Notes: a model not told the origin generated them from the sequence alone. A stretch of DNA of 64,000 bases from Lunularia cruciata (GCA_948567375.1 OX419756.1:64954552-65018551); one strand, 5' to 3'. Positions 1-13,210 are shown, counted from the first letter of the stretch. Numbers and translations: made by a program.

Positions 1-194
1 AATCCGGGAAAGGTTGTAATCCCTCTACATTCCTACTCCTCATACCTACCTTTCTTCTCCATCCTTCTGGCGTCTAATTATCCTCAAACTCTGGCTGTAA
101 TCGCAGCTTTTCTGATCAGAGAAACCCTAACTCTTACATCCTAGATTTTATCCGCAACTAGCAGATTTTGACAAGGAGCTTCTTTCTGATTCAG

Positions 195-1224
195 GCGACT
201 GTCACGCAAGTCGCAAAGGTACTCGGAGAGCGAATATGTGCAAACGATCTATGACGATGGAGAGACATCGAGTGACGAAGAGATTGAAGGAGAGGCAATA
301 TACGATGAGAACTATATTCGTGAGAAGAAGCGGAGGAAGAAAGCTGCATCAAGTGATGAAGGGGATGATGAGGAGTACAGGGAGGAGGACGAAGCTGAAG
401 AGGCCAATCTTGACGATGATGATATCGAAGATAGTGATGAGGATGACGAGGATGGATATTATAGCAGTAGAGGTCACCAACAAAGACGTCTCGGAAAGAG
501 GAAAAGGAAGGAGCACAAGTCGAAATCTGTCGATGAGCTTCAAGGTGGAGATTTGTCATGGTCTAAAGGGTTACGACGCAGCAAAAGAGCTACGAAGAGT
601 GCAGTCGACTACAGCAAGTATGATGAGAGTGAGTTCGAAGACGAGGAGAACGCCGTAGACCTAAAAGACATGGAGGAGAGAAACAGAACAAAAAGTTCTC
701 CCCATGATTCGGATGCATCATTCGGGCCAAGTGATAACTCCCATGGTAGACGAGATAGTGATGCTGATAGTGAGGACTTCCCAGGAGTGAAAGTCAACAA
801 ACAGAAACTAGAAAACCTGAGTGATCGAAAGAGTGTTGGAGTTTCTCATTTACATGATGAGAAACCGAATCGGACTTATGGAACTGGCCCGTCATATCAG
901 CCACTGGGACCCTCGTATGTAAGAGAAGATTTGAACAACGGAACGAGTCAATCGACAAAACATACGACACATTCAGATGTAAAACCGCATCGGTTTTTGG
1001 ATTTGAACGTGGCTGCTCCAGCCGGTGCTGGGTTTGAGGATGCAGGAGGTTGTAATACACAGCCATACATGGACGGAGATGAAGAGGACAGGTCTTCCCG
1101 CCAGAAGTCTGATGAAGATGATGATTACTTTGGAGACGGAGGTAGAGTCGATGTTTCTGGTGGATATGGTAGTAATGGGCTTACGTCAGGTGGAACGTTT
1201 GGTGGCATAGCCAAAAGAGATTGA
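195..1224 (+). CDS. Last exon of an acidic, lysine-rich nuclear-type protein (5' part outside window)
   Basis: A long open frame runs from a splice-acceptor-like TTCAG at 190-194 to the TGA at 1222-1224. The frame is open upstream of the first in-frame GTG/ATG-like codons, so this is probably a terminal exon and not a whole gene. Positions 1-12 (ending AAAG before GTTGTAAT) could be the end of the previous exon; their phase fits. The encoded segment begins with an Arg/Ser-rich stretch, then long Asp/Glu runs with Ser (codons 10-75), a basic cluster GKRKRKEHKSK, a motif RRSKRATKSAVDY, and a low-complexity Gly/Ser/Asp tail ending GGIAKRD. Mixed acidic and basic low-complexity tails of this kind are common in chromatin-associated nuclear proteins, for example DDT-domain or remodeller subunits, but no domain is visible here and the family is not identified. 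Confidence 0.6.
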
Positions 1225-3972
1225 CCACTCCTTCGTTTCCTGGCTCTTAGACGCTGTGGCCTCGCCAAGCTCTGCTCCGTTAGTACAGCCCCTCTGTATT
1301 ATGTGATCTGTATGACACAGAGCCTACCTCTCACATGGTTCTACTGCAGCTTTCTTTAACCATACAGTACTTGCACCGTTCATTTAGAGCGTGGGGTCTA
1401 CGGCCGTAAGGCTTTGACATGCAATGTAGCATGATTTCCAAAACTTTGTGCTCTCCTTTCGTTTCTGTGTAGGGCAAAAATTCAATGTAGGAACTTGACC
1501 GCGATACCGTTTTCTCAAAGGCTAGGATAGGCTGTCTTCTATCATACTGGTTACTTGTACCATCCACCCAGAGCATGGAGTCTTTGGCCATAAGGTTTCG
1601 CAGGCACCAATCTTTGGGTACTATTTCTTTCCTCACTTCCGTCGGCCTTTCAGGGCGTGGAGTTTATGGTGGTAGGGCTTTTGCAAACAATGCCCTGTGA
1701 ATACGCTTCCTCTTTACGACTTGGACACGCACTATTTTACAAGTGCATTCTAGGTTCGCGCCTGCCGGAGCATTGTCAAAGCACTTTTCTCACTTTACTG
1801 GGTAAGCTCTACGCTTCACCTTCACTCAAGCGGCCATCTACCTTTGAAGGGAGAGATTTTGAGCAGGAACAGTGCTCTTTGTATATCATTAGTTCGATCA
1901 TCACCTGGTGTAGATTAGGATCCAGGTGTATGCAACTGTAAAATATATCACGATAGGCGGTTATCTCATTCGAGGATATTGATTCCAGCCATTGCTGCGA
2001 ATTGAAAGGTGACAAACTGCTCTCTGTATTTTGGAATTTGGAAGAGATCAGGGACAAGACGTCAATGAGTTCATTTTGTCTTTGGCGTCAAATCACTAAT
2101 CCCGACTCATGTACCATTTCTAAATTCTTTTCTCACTTACATTTATGGAACATGTGATTCATCTCATGTGCTGCGAACTCCAGGCATCCTTAATTGTGTT
2201 CCCAGAGTTGCGAAGACAAATTCGATCGATGCAATCTGTCTACAGTTTTAGCATGTGAAATTTGGATAAGTATCTTGCGTTTCGGTCCCTGCGGGTGGCC
2301 CAGATGAGCTTCGGCGGCCTCGTTCTGAGCGTGGGAATACTTTCCAAGTTGTAGCAACTAAGCGTAGTACCTGTCGAGTACACTTTCCTATCGAGTACAC
2401 TTTCCTAGTGGCGTCTGGCGTCTACCTCACTATAGGTCATCGGAGTGAGCAACTGAAGTAATACCGAACTGTGGCAGTAAGTCAAATCCCACCCCTCCTA
2501 GAACCTCTGAGGAGATATAAAGACAAGTCTTGTATGAGTTGCTCCAAATTCTCTACAAACTCGGAATCTAAAGTACCACCGATTTCTAGCCTCAAAGAAT
2601 CATGTCTCAGAAGAGGACAAGAACGAAATAAAGGAAGATTCATGCCTCCACCTTGTCCGCAGCATTTCTGCCAAGGGCCGCCACCTTGCGATTCGACTGG
2701 ACGGATAGTCAGCCAAACTTGACATTCTCAGTTGGAATGCGAAGAAAGCCAATACCTTACAGATATTGAATCTCCGCTTTGTCTATAGACTGTATAATTA
2801 ATAGGCTTACTAATGTAAGCTCTCGCCTTGTCCATCCCGCAATCGAGAAGCAGCCCTCTATATCTTTCTGCTATTTATGACACATAGTTGTTTGGTCTTC
2901 TTCCCGTAGCTGCATACCTGCTGAAATAGTGCGAAGCCTAATGGAATCTTATTCATGCTGTTCAAGATGGGAAGGTCTATCCGGGAGAGATTCACTTGAT
3001 ACAGTAATCACGTACATTCATCCACCTAATCAAACCATTGGATGTTAAGTAGCGTCACAAGTACGGCGTAGAGTGGATGGTTTCGAGAAGCCCACTCGTG
3101 GCGCTCCTTGGCTTGCAGTCTAGACGCATATCAAGCACTCAAATGTACATCCATGGACGGAGGAAAGCTTAACTTCACTGTGGCGTGATCTCCATCAATA
3201 CCTCCACAAGAGCTCAATCTCCATGACAGAAGCTGCCAATACTTGCCAATCGTAACGAACATGAACGAGCGGAACGCGTTACCGTTAAAGGCTACATCCT
3301 TTCTGAACAGAACCCTCCGGTTCCTCATGAGAGACCGGGGAGTGTGGACTTTCAACTGTGCGAAGTTAGCACCGGTCGATCGGTTGATTCACGCTCTTTG
3401 TGCGGACTAGTTTTTTACGTCAATTGTCGGGTAATCGAAAAGCGGATTCAACATGCGGAGCCATTTTGAACATCGCTGAGTGGCTATTACGGCATTTGCA
3501 GCACTGGAATAGTGAGTGCTAAAACTAATCTCCGAACAACGATCATTGTCGTCGCCGCCCGAACTTTGCAGTACAGCTGCTTTGGCTAGATTCAGCTCTC
3601 CCATGCATAGAGGTTGGAAACAGAGGAAATAGATGTTGCAGAGGCTGAGAAAAAGCGAGCAATTTTTCTTGCTTTGAACGGTGTCTCCAAAGGGAGTTTT
3701 AACCGGCGCAGCTGGCTTTCATGAAGAGTTAATGACTAAATTCCTTAGTCGATAAATAATCAGGCCAGAAAAAGTCTAGGGTACATTTTCTTTACAAGGA
3801 GAGTTTCAGAGGGAGCGCCATCTGCGATTCAGTACCTAAGCCTTTTATGGAACATTGCAGCATTACAGCGTGAAAGAAACCGTCGGTAAGTTTGATCACT
3901 TGCATTTGTGTCACCAACGGATTGTTGGTCAGTGCAAGGGAAATTTGGAAGTGGAGAGTGTGAGTTGGAGTA
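1225..3972. other. Intergenic: 3' region of the upstream gene and promoter/5' UTR of CPSF100
   Basis: No open frame here looks like a protein; the short frames have no recognisable family or codon pattern. The first few hundred bases are presumably the 3' UTR of the gene ending at 1224. A duplicated 17-base string (TCGAGTACACTTTCCTA) sits at about 2377-2409. The last few hundred bases before 3973 should hold the CPSF100 promoter and 5' UTR, but no convincing TATA box was picked out. Confidence 0.5.
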
Positions 3973-6900
3973 ATGGCAGGTGAAAATATGGCCGAGGAGG
4001 ATGAAAACAAAGGGGCAGGGATGGGCAGCAGCAGCGTCCAGCTGACTCCTCTATCTGGAGCACATTCGGAGTCTCCACTCTGCTATTTATTAGAAGTCGA
4101 CGGATTTCGGTTTCTTCTCGATTGTGGATGGACTGATGCTTTTGATGTCGCTCAACTTCAGCCACTCGCAAGGTGCTTGGCTTGTCTCCTTGTGTTCTCT
4201 GGTTATTTCTATTCAAATTTGAAGCATGCATTCGCGAATTAGACATAAGTTACCGCGTTGAATACACACCAATACTTCAGAATAGTGGTAGATTATGGTG
4301 CCTATGTGAATTTACTGTGAAAATCTGAATGGCATAATCCGCGTGAGTTCTAGCAGCATGGATGTAAGCTCAGCTTTAAACCTTTGAAAGAACATCTTTT
4401 GATTATTATGTTACGTTTGCTTAGTGTGGCCTCCACAATCGACGCAATACTGCTGTCATATCCCGACACCATGCACCTAGGAGCTTTACCGTACGCAGTA
4501 GGGAATCTTGGACTCACAGCAACGGTTTATTGCACACTACCAGTCCATCGGATGGGCCAAATGTACATGTACGATCACTATCTTTCGCGCAGGGTGAGTC
4601 TGCTTGCCCTCGAGCTAAACAATTTCGTTGTTTCCTGGTTATTTTCCACAACGAGACGGCTGTGGTTGAGTTTTTTCTTTTCTGAGTAAGAGCATGTTCG
4701 CGGAATGGTGATTGTAGGCTGTATCCAACTTTGATTTGTTCAATCTAGATGACGTCGACACTGCTTTTGGGAACTCAGTACAGCTAAAATACTCCCAACA
4801 TCATCCTTTACAAGGTGAACTCTGACTCCTATTCTTTAGGAGAAGTAGTCTGTTCAGCAAAGTTAATTTTGAGCTGCCTATTTGGAAGTCCATTTACGAT
4901 AGTTTCATGGGATCGTGATGGGTTGATATGTGGACTGACTATGGTTTCCAGCATAGTTTATCTCCAGCTTAGAATCTTTGCGTCGGTGTGATGCATGGCA
5001 GGCAAAGGTGAGGGAATCACCATAACCCCATATGCTGCTGGACGTCTTCTTGGAGGAACGGTTTGGAAAATAACCGTGGACACTGAGGATATTATATATG
5101 CTGTGGATTTCAACCATCGAAAAGAAAGGTACATTGCAGATATTTCTACAACCTATGGCTGGTACTGATTTATCTGAAATGATCCCTCATCCAAGTGAAG
5201 TACAATGATTTGTAGCAAAAGTGCGGGACACAGCAGAGCTTCAATTTGAGCAAGGATGGAACCAGTTCTCAGGGAACTTAGTATCATGGAGTTTTAACAG
5301 CAGGAGCATATTGATTATTCAAGGATATAGCTGCCACAATCACGTATTCAATCAGTTCTGAACGGCATGATGATGTATGATGCAGGCATTTGAACGGGAC
5401 AGTCCTTCAAACTTTTGTTAGGCCTGCAGTCCTTATAACTGATTCTTACAATGCTTTGAACAATCAACCTTTACAGAAGCAAAGGGACGTCGAATTTCTA
5501 GGTTAAACTTCTTTCCCTTCCATGTCAACTATAATGGATCTCATGTTACTTGTAGACCTTATTACGCCAAGTCTATCTTTTGTGCTGTTCTCTTGACTGC
5601 TGTTCTTGGATATCGCCTAGATGCTGAAAATTGTAGTGCTTTTAGGGAATTGTTTTACGGTTTGCATCTTTTCTTGGTAGCAGCAAAATTGTTGGTGTTG
5701 GTGCGCATCTCTGCTATCTATTTTGCAAAGTTTGAGTGAACACTAGAGTGTTCCACCTGCCTTTTACTTACCCATGTTAGAGTTGACAGATGTAGTCATG
5801 AAAGCCTTGCGATCAGGTGGTAATGTGCTGCTTCCCGTGGAGACAGCCGGACGTGTCCTTGAACTTGTACTCTACCTAGACAAGGTATGAACTGTGGTCA
5901 AAAGCACATGTTGTCTACTATCAATTTCCTCAGAATGTCGTTGTTGTAGTTGATATACTGACTGGATCACCTTTCTGGCAGTGCTGGGCAGGTGATAAGC
6001 TGAATTATCCAATGGCTCTATTAACAAATGTGTCCTACAGTACACTAGAATTCGCAAAAAGCTTGCTCGAATGGATGAGCGATGCCATTGCAAAGTCCTT
6101 CGAGCACACCAGAGATAACTCCTTTGTTCTGAAGTAAGCGACGAAAAAGTTGGTTGGTTTTATATATTTTGCTCATTACAAGCACCTAGGGACCTGCTGT
6201 ATGTGATATTAGTGCTTTAATTATGCCCACGATGACACAAAAATAAATTCGGGAAATTGCCTATTAGAATACACGGAGGCATTCGACTTGCTTATATTGA
6301 GCTTTCAGTATTTTGGTTGAAAGATAGCAGACTCATGCATGGCTCCTGCGAAGAAGCAATACATACTGTAGACAGCTCCGATGATGACATAAATATCGGG
6401 GCCTCACTAGAGTGTCCTGCTCGTCTGCTCTCTTTGATCAAGGGGTGTGCTTTTGGAATGAAGTCGCGTGCCTTACTAAGTTGCACTTGATGTCATGAAT
6501 TTGTGCAACAGGTATCTCAAACTGTGTCACACAAGGAAAGACCTCGAGGATCTACCCAAAGGTCCCAAGGTACTCCCCAACCAATGGGCTTTATATGGTT
6601 GATTATCAACTGGCAGCGAGTATCGTTGTCATAGTAGGAGTTTGAATTATCTACTCTTACAACAAACAGTTGTAACTAAGTTCACGTTTTGACAACTGGC
6701 CGTGTGATAGGTTGTCTTTGCGTCCATGGCCAGCTTGGAAGCAGGTTTTGCTCGAGAGCTGTTTGTAGAGTGGGCGACAGATCCCAACAACCTTGTACTG
6801 TTTACAGAACGGGGTCAGGTATATGCTTTACTAACTTTAGCTTTACATATAGGCACGCTATGACATTATTAATGATAAAATGTAGTACGATTTGACTAAT

Positions 6901-9900
6901 CATCGATAATACTTTCGTTACACTAATCCTCGCTTGCAGATACGAACTAAAATAACAGGAGAGCTTGCTCACCACTAGTGTGAATGATGGTTATGAGGAA
7001 TTTTCTTCTTATACCTGGTTCAGTGTGTCATGTCTTGTCCAGTCCTACGTGGGTATAGGAGTGTATGGTAACGAACGGCTTCCATATTTGTACATTAAAT
7101 AATTTCCAGGGGCCCATTTCTTTACAAAATTGGATATCATCAACGCTAAGTCTTTCCAGGCGATCTTTCTAGTTTGAAACGGGTTTCACCTCCTGTTTCT
7201 ACAAATTTTTCTCCAATATCGCGTTCCTTTTCTTGGCTTTATATTTGATCACGTGAAGTCAATCTACTCTGCATGTTTGGCGTATGGACGTAAATGACTC
7301 TTGAAGGCCTTTCCTGTCTTTTATGGTTCAATTTTGCCCGAATAACAGGTAGGCACGTTGTCACGAAAACTTCAAGCAGAGCCTCCACCAAAGGTAGTAA
7401 AAGTGACGTTGAGCAAGAAAGTTCCTCTTACTGGCGAGGAGCTGAAAGCTCACGAGGAGCAAAACCGGTCCAAGCAGGAGGCTTTGAAGGCAAGTGTCCT
7501 CCCAGTTGAAGAGACGTCTCAGTTGAGTGGTGGATCAGGATCGGCCCCTGCTGTTACAGTGGAACCTCTTAATTCTACTGAAGGTGACTACCTCTGAACT
7601 TTGTGTGACACTTCCTCTGTTTGCGTGTTGGCTGTAATGTAATACTGATAACTGCGGAGATTACGGGAGAGGTGGTATCAGCACATGCCCTTACCTGAAC
7701 TAAGTGGTCTCAAGAAACAATTTGGAGTCCGTAAGGGTTAGGGAACAAATGCAACGTGCGTTTCTAGTATTCCATACTCTCTGCGTCAGACCTGCATTCT
7801 AGTTTAGTGGTCACACAGCAATAATCTAGATTCCATGTTTGGAGGAAAGGCTAAAGTTCTTATTATGTGACAGGAGTAAACAAGTTCACCTCTGGTGCAT
7901 CACAACGAGATGTCCTCATCGAGGGATTCACGTTGCCACCCAACTCTGTTGCACCTATGTTTCCCTTTCACGAGAGGGCCAGTGATTGGGATGAGTACGG
8001 GGAGATAATCAACCCGGACGACTATATCGCTAAAGACGAAGATATGATGGACTACACATTAGCCCAGCAGGTAGGCTATAGCTCACCTTCACGTGGAATG
8101 TTTGTAGTTATTCTCAAGATTCTTTTTATTTGTGCTGTTTCTTCCAAGTAACACAGTATAATCTAATCCAGTTACAGTTTATTGTTAGACAGCCCTCGCA
8201 GTCTTACCACTATGTATTTTTCTTGTGGTCAGATGCGGGTATGGAACTGAGTTGTTTACAACGGGTTCCATAATCCATTACGCATTATGTATTTGTCTTG
8301 CTGTATTGTGTAAATTGTATATTTATTACTGTTTCTTGCTCTGGATCGCGCGTGCAATATCTACTACTTTGCCCCTCGCTTTCTTGGTAAGAGTAGGGAA
8401 ACAGGGAGGAGGGCATTAACCGAAGAGAACCATGAGAAGAGACGGAGAGAATGGTAAAGGTCGGGACCCGACCTTTACCATTCTGATCTCTATTTCTATA
8501 CGCTCATCACTCGTTTATTGCATTCTGATCTCTTTCGCTTGTTGCTTCTACTCCCACAATACTAATTGTATCTTTTTTGGGATTATCAAGGTGCGTCTAG
8601 TACCCATCCCTGCATGCTTCGATTCTGCATCCGCCATGTTCATGATCGTTGCATTCTGCATCTCTTTCAAAATCTCTCTTCTTCTCTGGCCCTCCTACTA
8701 CTCATCCAACGCGCGGTAGGTTCCTGCGTAATTGACTACCATGCTTCTTGAACGGGACTTTCTGGAAGTAACCGAGTTTACCTCGGCACTCATGAGCTTA
8801 CAACGGCACGAGGGGTACTGGGCGAATGCCAGTACCCCTCGCCCAGCTACTTCCGCTCTTCGTGGGGTACTGACGACGTCGTTCGTGCTTCCTGGCAGGC
8901 TTACTATGACAGTCTGACTGCTTCCTTCTAGTGTCTAGTGTCTTGCTACTCATGGGCTCAAAGAGCATGTTGTGGTATACACAACATGCTGTGACTAATC
9001 CAGTCCCTGTCACAGCGAGTTCTTTACATGCGTTGCTTAACGCTTTAGTTTACACGTTAGTTAACAGTTTCTCTGCACGTTGTTATCTTCTGATCATTTT
9101 ATGATGTCGGTGTTTTGCCTTACTTTCGATTTGCGAGTTGCCCTTCATCTCCTTTCCACATATTTAGTTTTGCTTTCATTTTATTGTCATTCCATCTGCA
9201 CTTCATATGCACTTAATGAATTCCGGATCTCCCGTTGCTCGAATGGCTTCTGCTCTCATCCCTCATATCCATTCCTGTCACAGTTCGCTCCCACCCATCT
9301 ACCACCCACTAACACTATGTTTCCTACTTGCTCGATGTTTCCCTTTGCTTTCAAAAGCATTCTCTGCTTTCTCGCATCGCGTTGCTCGCAAAGACACGCT
9401 TCGTTCAATAGATGCTGCATACACCTCTAGATATTGAATGCCACATGCTGTTCATGGAATGTGAAATCTTCGCTCTTGATTTCCATCAATTTAGATCGTG
9501 TGTTTTTTGTCAATTCCTTTTGCTTAGATCTTCATGTATTCAGCATGTCTTCGGTTTTCATCGCTTCCTGCATGCATTATTTGCTTAGATCTACATGTCT
9601 TCGGTTTGCATCGGGTCAGTCCCAAGTGGGTGTGGATTCCCCATTCTGCGAAGGGCTTCTGCGCCCATTACTCACATGATCTAATTTGCATGGAATAACG
9701 GTTCTACTGATTCTTGCTCCGCTGTCTCATGGTTGATGTCGTTCTGTACAGGGACCTGCAGCAGATGGGGAGGAGAAAGCCGATGGCGAAACTGAGGATC
9801 AAATCATGAATGAGAAACCCTCCAAAGTCGTTCTAGAAGATATAACGGTATGCATTGACAATTTGATTCACGTTCAGGCACCTCGATGAACCAATGCTAA

Positions 9901-11825
9901 AAATGCAATGAGTGAAACGGTTAGATAACATTTCCTAACCTTCAGGATAATGTCTCGATTTCAGTATCCCGATACAGCGTCACGGAGATTTCACTAGACC
10001 ATGTCGTTGCCTTGAACTAGTTTTTGTCTGTTTTTCTGGTCGTCTGGTGTCATTAGGTGTCTTTCATCCCTAAAGATATTTTTTTTAGAGGAAATCCATT
10101 TCTCCTTATTCTGGAGACTCAGAAACTCAATTTGCCCTGTGTGACAGGTGCAAGTCAGATGCTCACTTCATTACATGGATTATGAAGGAAGATCCGATGG
10201 GAAGTCGATTAAGAATATTTTGGCACATGTTGCCCCTTTAAAGTTGGTATGTCCCCAATCTATGTGAAGTACTCATGTTATTCTTGCACTTATTTTGAAT
10301 GGCTCTCTCCTTGTGTCAAGACTACCCAGTGTTACATGTCTCTTTCACATCCATATCTTTGACACCTGCGCGCGCAATGAGCAATGTTTTTCTGAAGCTG
10401 AGGTGATACCTTTTTCGACCATTTCCTGTGCAGGTCTTGGTTCACGGTTCTGCAGAGGCTACCGAACATCTGAGGCAGCACTGCCAGAAAAACGTCTGTC
10501 AGTTTGTATACGCTCCCAGGCTCTCAGAGACAGTCGACATAACGTCTGATCTTTCCGCTTACAAGGTACGCGTTGCTTTTTGTAATTTAATCCTAACGAT
10601 CGGGATACCGAAAGAGTAAAACTGAAAAAGTATCAGCATTGATGGGTAAGTAACTTGCAGCAAGAATTTGCCCGAAGGTAGGACACTAATACACAAGTTT
10701 AGAACCATCAATTCTCTGGTCATTTTTTAACATTTGTTTTCTAACTCTTTTGAACGAAGCATCTATCCGTTTGCTAAGCATTCTCAGTTCATGTCTACAT
10801 GTGACTCATTTTTCTTTCCAATTCGTCGTCACTGGGTAATTTTGCGTCAACGTGTAACCGATACCTTTTGTCTCTTAAGTACAACCTATTTGTGTTTGCC
10901 GTAAGTTTTGTACTTACTACACCTGTACAATCTCACGAGAATGTTCGATGAATTTTTAGGTGAGGCTGACCGAGCGACTCATGAGCAACGTACTCTTCAG
11001 GAAGGTATGAAAACTTCATGTAAATGCATTGGTCTCTTGGGGAAATGCTGAATTGGAGATGTCTTTTGAATCTCTCATGGTATGAGTTTTGCTTAATCTT
11101 AACTATCGTGTCTCGTTGTTACTTGTATTTAGCTCGGAGATTATGAGCTGGCTTGGGTTGATGGAGAGGTTGGAGCGGAGGAAGCTGATATGCTGCCGCT
11201 TCTTCCTGCGGAAACCCCACCACCTCACAAGGCTGTTTATGTGGGCGACTTGTGGCTTGCGGATTTCAAACAACTGCTAGCAACCAAGGGTGTACAGGTG
11301 TGCAAGCCATCATGGAGCTCTCCCTTTTGAAACTATAGATGGCTGACGTTGGCTAGCTAACGGAATTTGTGGAGTTATATCTTCGAATAAGATGACAAGC
11401 TAAGTATATGTGTTCAAACCCGTTTCGCAGGCAGAATTTGCGGGGGGTCTTTTACGGTGTGGGGAAAATATTGCAGTTCGCAAGGTGAGTTTTCAGACGT
11501 ATATTTGATTCTCATGGGCCACTCCAGGGGAGGAATAATTAGGAATTAGAAACTCATTTCTAATTGCTAATTGTGATGCTTTAACAGGTCACAACTGTCA
11601 CGCAAACTGCTTTCCAGTCGTTAGGTTATTAGCTTGTCATTTGTTCCTCTCTCGCTGTCTAGATTTTATGAGAGAAAATATCCATCAAGAGAGCTGGGTC
11701 TTAAAGGGATCGGCATTGTTTCTTCTTTGCAGAGTGGTGGGCAGCAACTAGTGATCGAGGGTCCGCTGTCAGAGGATTACTACAGAATACGAGAACTCCT
11801 GTATTCTCAGTTCTACATGCTTTAG
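3973..11825 (+). CDS. CPSF100: Cleavage and polyadenylation specificity factor subunit CPSF100 (CPSF2), 18 exons
   Basis: Non-catalytic metallo-beta-lactamase/beta-CASP subunit of the nuclear pre-mRNA 3'-end processing complex, partner of the CPSF73 endonuclease. Exons read by eye: 3973-4172, 4425-4593, 4718-4814, 5002-5128, 5386-5501, 5790-5884, 5982-6133, 6512-6569, 6711-6818, 7349-7583, 7874-8070, 9752-9847, 10148-10246, 10434-10565, 10960-11004, 11133-11297, 11431-11484, 11733-11825. All introns are GT-AG, and the total of 2238 nt gives 745 aa, close to the size of plant CPSF100. Recognisable blocks in order are [20 protein letters not shown] near the N-terminus, [13 protein letters not shown] at about 78-90, [17 protein letters not shown] in the beta-CASP part, [34 protein letters not shown] and the C-terminal [17 protein letters not shown]. 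The metal-binding HxHxDH of CPSF73 is absent (YPDTMHLG instead), as expected for this inactive paralog. The start ATG is the first in the frame; a second Met at codon 6 is possible. Exon 2 assumes the acceptor at 4424. Intron 11 (8071-9751) is unusually long and holds palindromes. Confidence 0.95.
8448..8484. repeat. Perfect palindrome with 18-bp arms inside CPSF100 intron 11
   Basis: The left arm 8448-8465 (AGAATGGTAAAGGTCGGG) is the exact reverse complement of the right arm 8467-8484, separated by a single A at 8466. It lies in the 1.68 kb intron 11 of CPSF100. As RNA it would form an 18-bp hairpin with almost no loop. Confidence 0.95.
8809..8841. repeat. Inverted repeat, 13-bp arms, intron 11 of CPSF100
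   Basis: Arms CGAGGGGTACTGG (8809-8821) and CCAGTACCCCTCG (8829-8841) are perfect reverse complements around a 7-base loop. This is the second of three palindromes within about 540 bp of the same intron. Confidence 0.95.
8964..8990. repeat. Inverted repeat, 11-bp arms, intron 11 of CPSF100
   Basis: AGCATGTTGTG (8964-8974) and CACAACATGCT (8980-8990) pair perfectly around a 5-base loop. This is the third palindrome of the intron. Confidence 0.95.
9521..9613. repeat. Imperfect direct repeat in intron 11 of CPSF100
   Basis: TGCTTAGATC followed by a variant of CATGTCTTCGGTTTGCATCG occurs from 9521 and again from 9582. The first copy carries about 10 extra bases in its middle. It is a short local duplication with no further assignment. 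Confidence 0.7.
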
Positions 11826-12472
11826 GCCTCGAGACCAAGCACAATTTTGTAGACTAGGAGAGTAAATTAAGGGTAGTTTTAACCTGTAAATTTTTCAACT
11901 AACATCTGTACGATTATTGAGCCCAATGAAGTGCAAATTGTATGAGAATCTGGACCTTTTGTGAAAGACTTGTTTCCAAGCAATGGAATTGAACTGTAAG
12001 TTCTTGCACCGCATCTGCGATGGGTACTCCTAACAATAACGATAGCTAAATGGAATTCGGAAATAATATCTTACTGTCACACTGCAAGAATGTTGCAGTG
12101 GGACAGTCAGATATTGTTCTTTCTGGAAGGATCGTGAAGGTTGTCACATTCAGCAGTTCACAGTTCGACCTTCGTCCTCGCAACCTACCAACATTTAGAA
12201 GTCTGCGTCATAATGGACAAGTACTGGCTGTACCAGACACGTAGGTCTTGTTTCAATGCTTCTTGTGCCAGTGAAGAATGCAAGGGCTGTTCTGACGCGA
12301 CATTGACATGCTCCAAGACTCCCCGAGAAAGAAGCCCGAGGAACGATTCCAGACAGGTGTGAAAGGGAGGCTAGCTGAGTATAGAGAAATGGCTTGTGAC
12401 CCTCAGGGTTCGGTTTAACAGGCACGCAGAGCTAGACGGGGATGGAATGGAAGAAGAACCTCGCGCGCAGGA

Positions 12473-13210
12473 ATGGAGGATGGGCATACGGAGCCTGGCG
12501 ATGGCGGAGCAGGGAGGGGAGGGTCAGCAAAGGGGAGGGATCCAGAGGAGGGACGGCCTCTTGGAATGGCAAATAGGAAAGGAGTGCCGCCCTGGAAAAG
12601 GCCCAAGCTAGATCCCGATCGCTCACTTGTATCAGCGGCAGGAGGGGCCACGGAGGATCCCGGTGTGGACCGCACCATTAACACGGCATTAGCAAGTCTG
12701 GAAGCTGTGAAGGACTTGGAAAAGGAGGCGATTCTGTGCATGTCAAAGCACAAAGATGATCTACGGAGATCCGATGAGGCACGCTCTCGTGTTTCTCAGG
12801 CTGGTAATGCGGTGAGCAGAGCAGAGGAAGCTGCCCGAATCGCCAAGAAAGCCCAACGAAAAGCAGAAAACTCGTTTCGGATGGCGGAGGAAATGGCGAG
12901 AGTCTCGAAGTCTGCAGCAGAGGAAGCGCAAGCCAAATACACAGAGCTTCAAACACAGTGGGAAAAGGACCTAGAAGCGAATTTGTGCCGAGTTCGTGTG
13001 CAGAGGAGCACCGTTGCGTTTGCTTACCGTGATCTTCAGGAAACTGGCGCCTCTTTATCCCTAATCCCCATCAACGACATGCTGGACAATGCCAGCGTGA
13101 ACCAACTTGAGACTCTGGTCAAGAGAGTAAATGCATGCTGGCTCCGCCTCACCATCGAGCGTAGGAAATTCATGGAAACCATTACTAACCTCAAGGCCAA
13201 CCCTCAGTAA
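12473..13210 (+). CDS. Unrecognised coiled-coil protein, about 245 aa
   Basis: Open frame from ATG 12473 to TAA 13208-13210. The N-terminal 60 residues are Gly/Pro/Arg-rich and probably disordered (with NRKGVPPWKRPKLDPDR). Residues of about 70-175 are a long Ala/Glu/Lys/Arg-rich helix with heptad-like spacing (EAARIAKKAQRKAENSF and similar), predicted coiled coil; the last 60 are helical with conserved-looking Trp/Leu positions. No known family is recognised. The apparent stop overlaps a strong splice donor (GTAAGT at 13207). If used, the exon ends at 13206, the intron runs 13207-13394, and the next exon 13395-13479 adds 27 residues in phase to a TGA at 13477. Transcription upstream of 12473 is unknown. 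The gene lies about 650 bp downstream of CPSF100 on the same strand. Confidence 0.6.
   Translation: MEDGHTEPGDGGAGRGGSAKGRDPEEGRPLGMANRKGVPPWKRPKLDPDRSLVSAAGGATEDPGVDRTINTALASLEAVKDLEKEAILCMSKHKDDLRRSDEARSRVSQAGNAVSRAEEAARIAKKAQRKAENSFRMAEEMARVSKSAAEEAQAKYTELQTQWEKDLEANLCRVRVQRSTVAFAYRDLQETGASLSLIPINDMLDNASVNQLETLVKRVNACWLRLTIERRKFMETITNLKANPQ

Noticed and set aside
1657-2722. Short frames (82-94 codons) downstream of the first gene
   Set aside because: No domain, no splice context and overlapping frames on both strands; taken as chance in a 3' UTR or intergenic region.
8225-9679. Several open frames of 60-116 codons in CPSF100 intron 11
   Set aside because: They have no recognisable domain and lie wholly within an intron defined by exons on both sides. 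Hydrophobic character comes from T-rich intron sequence.
12415-12956. Minus-strand frames opposite the coiled-coil gene
   Set aside because: They are shadows of the Gly/Arg/Ala-rich plus-strand frame and have no independent features.
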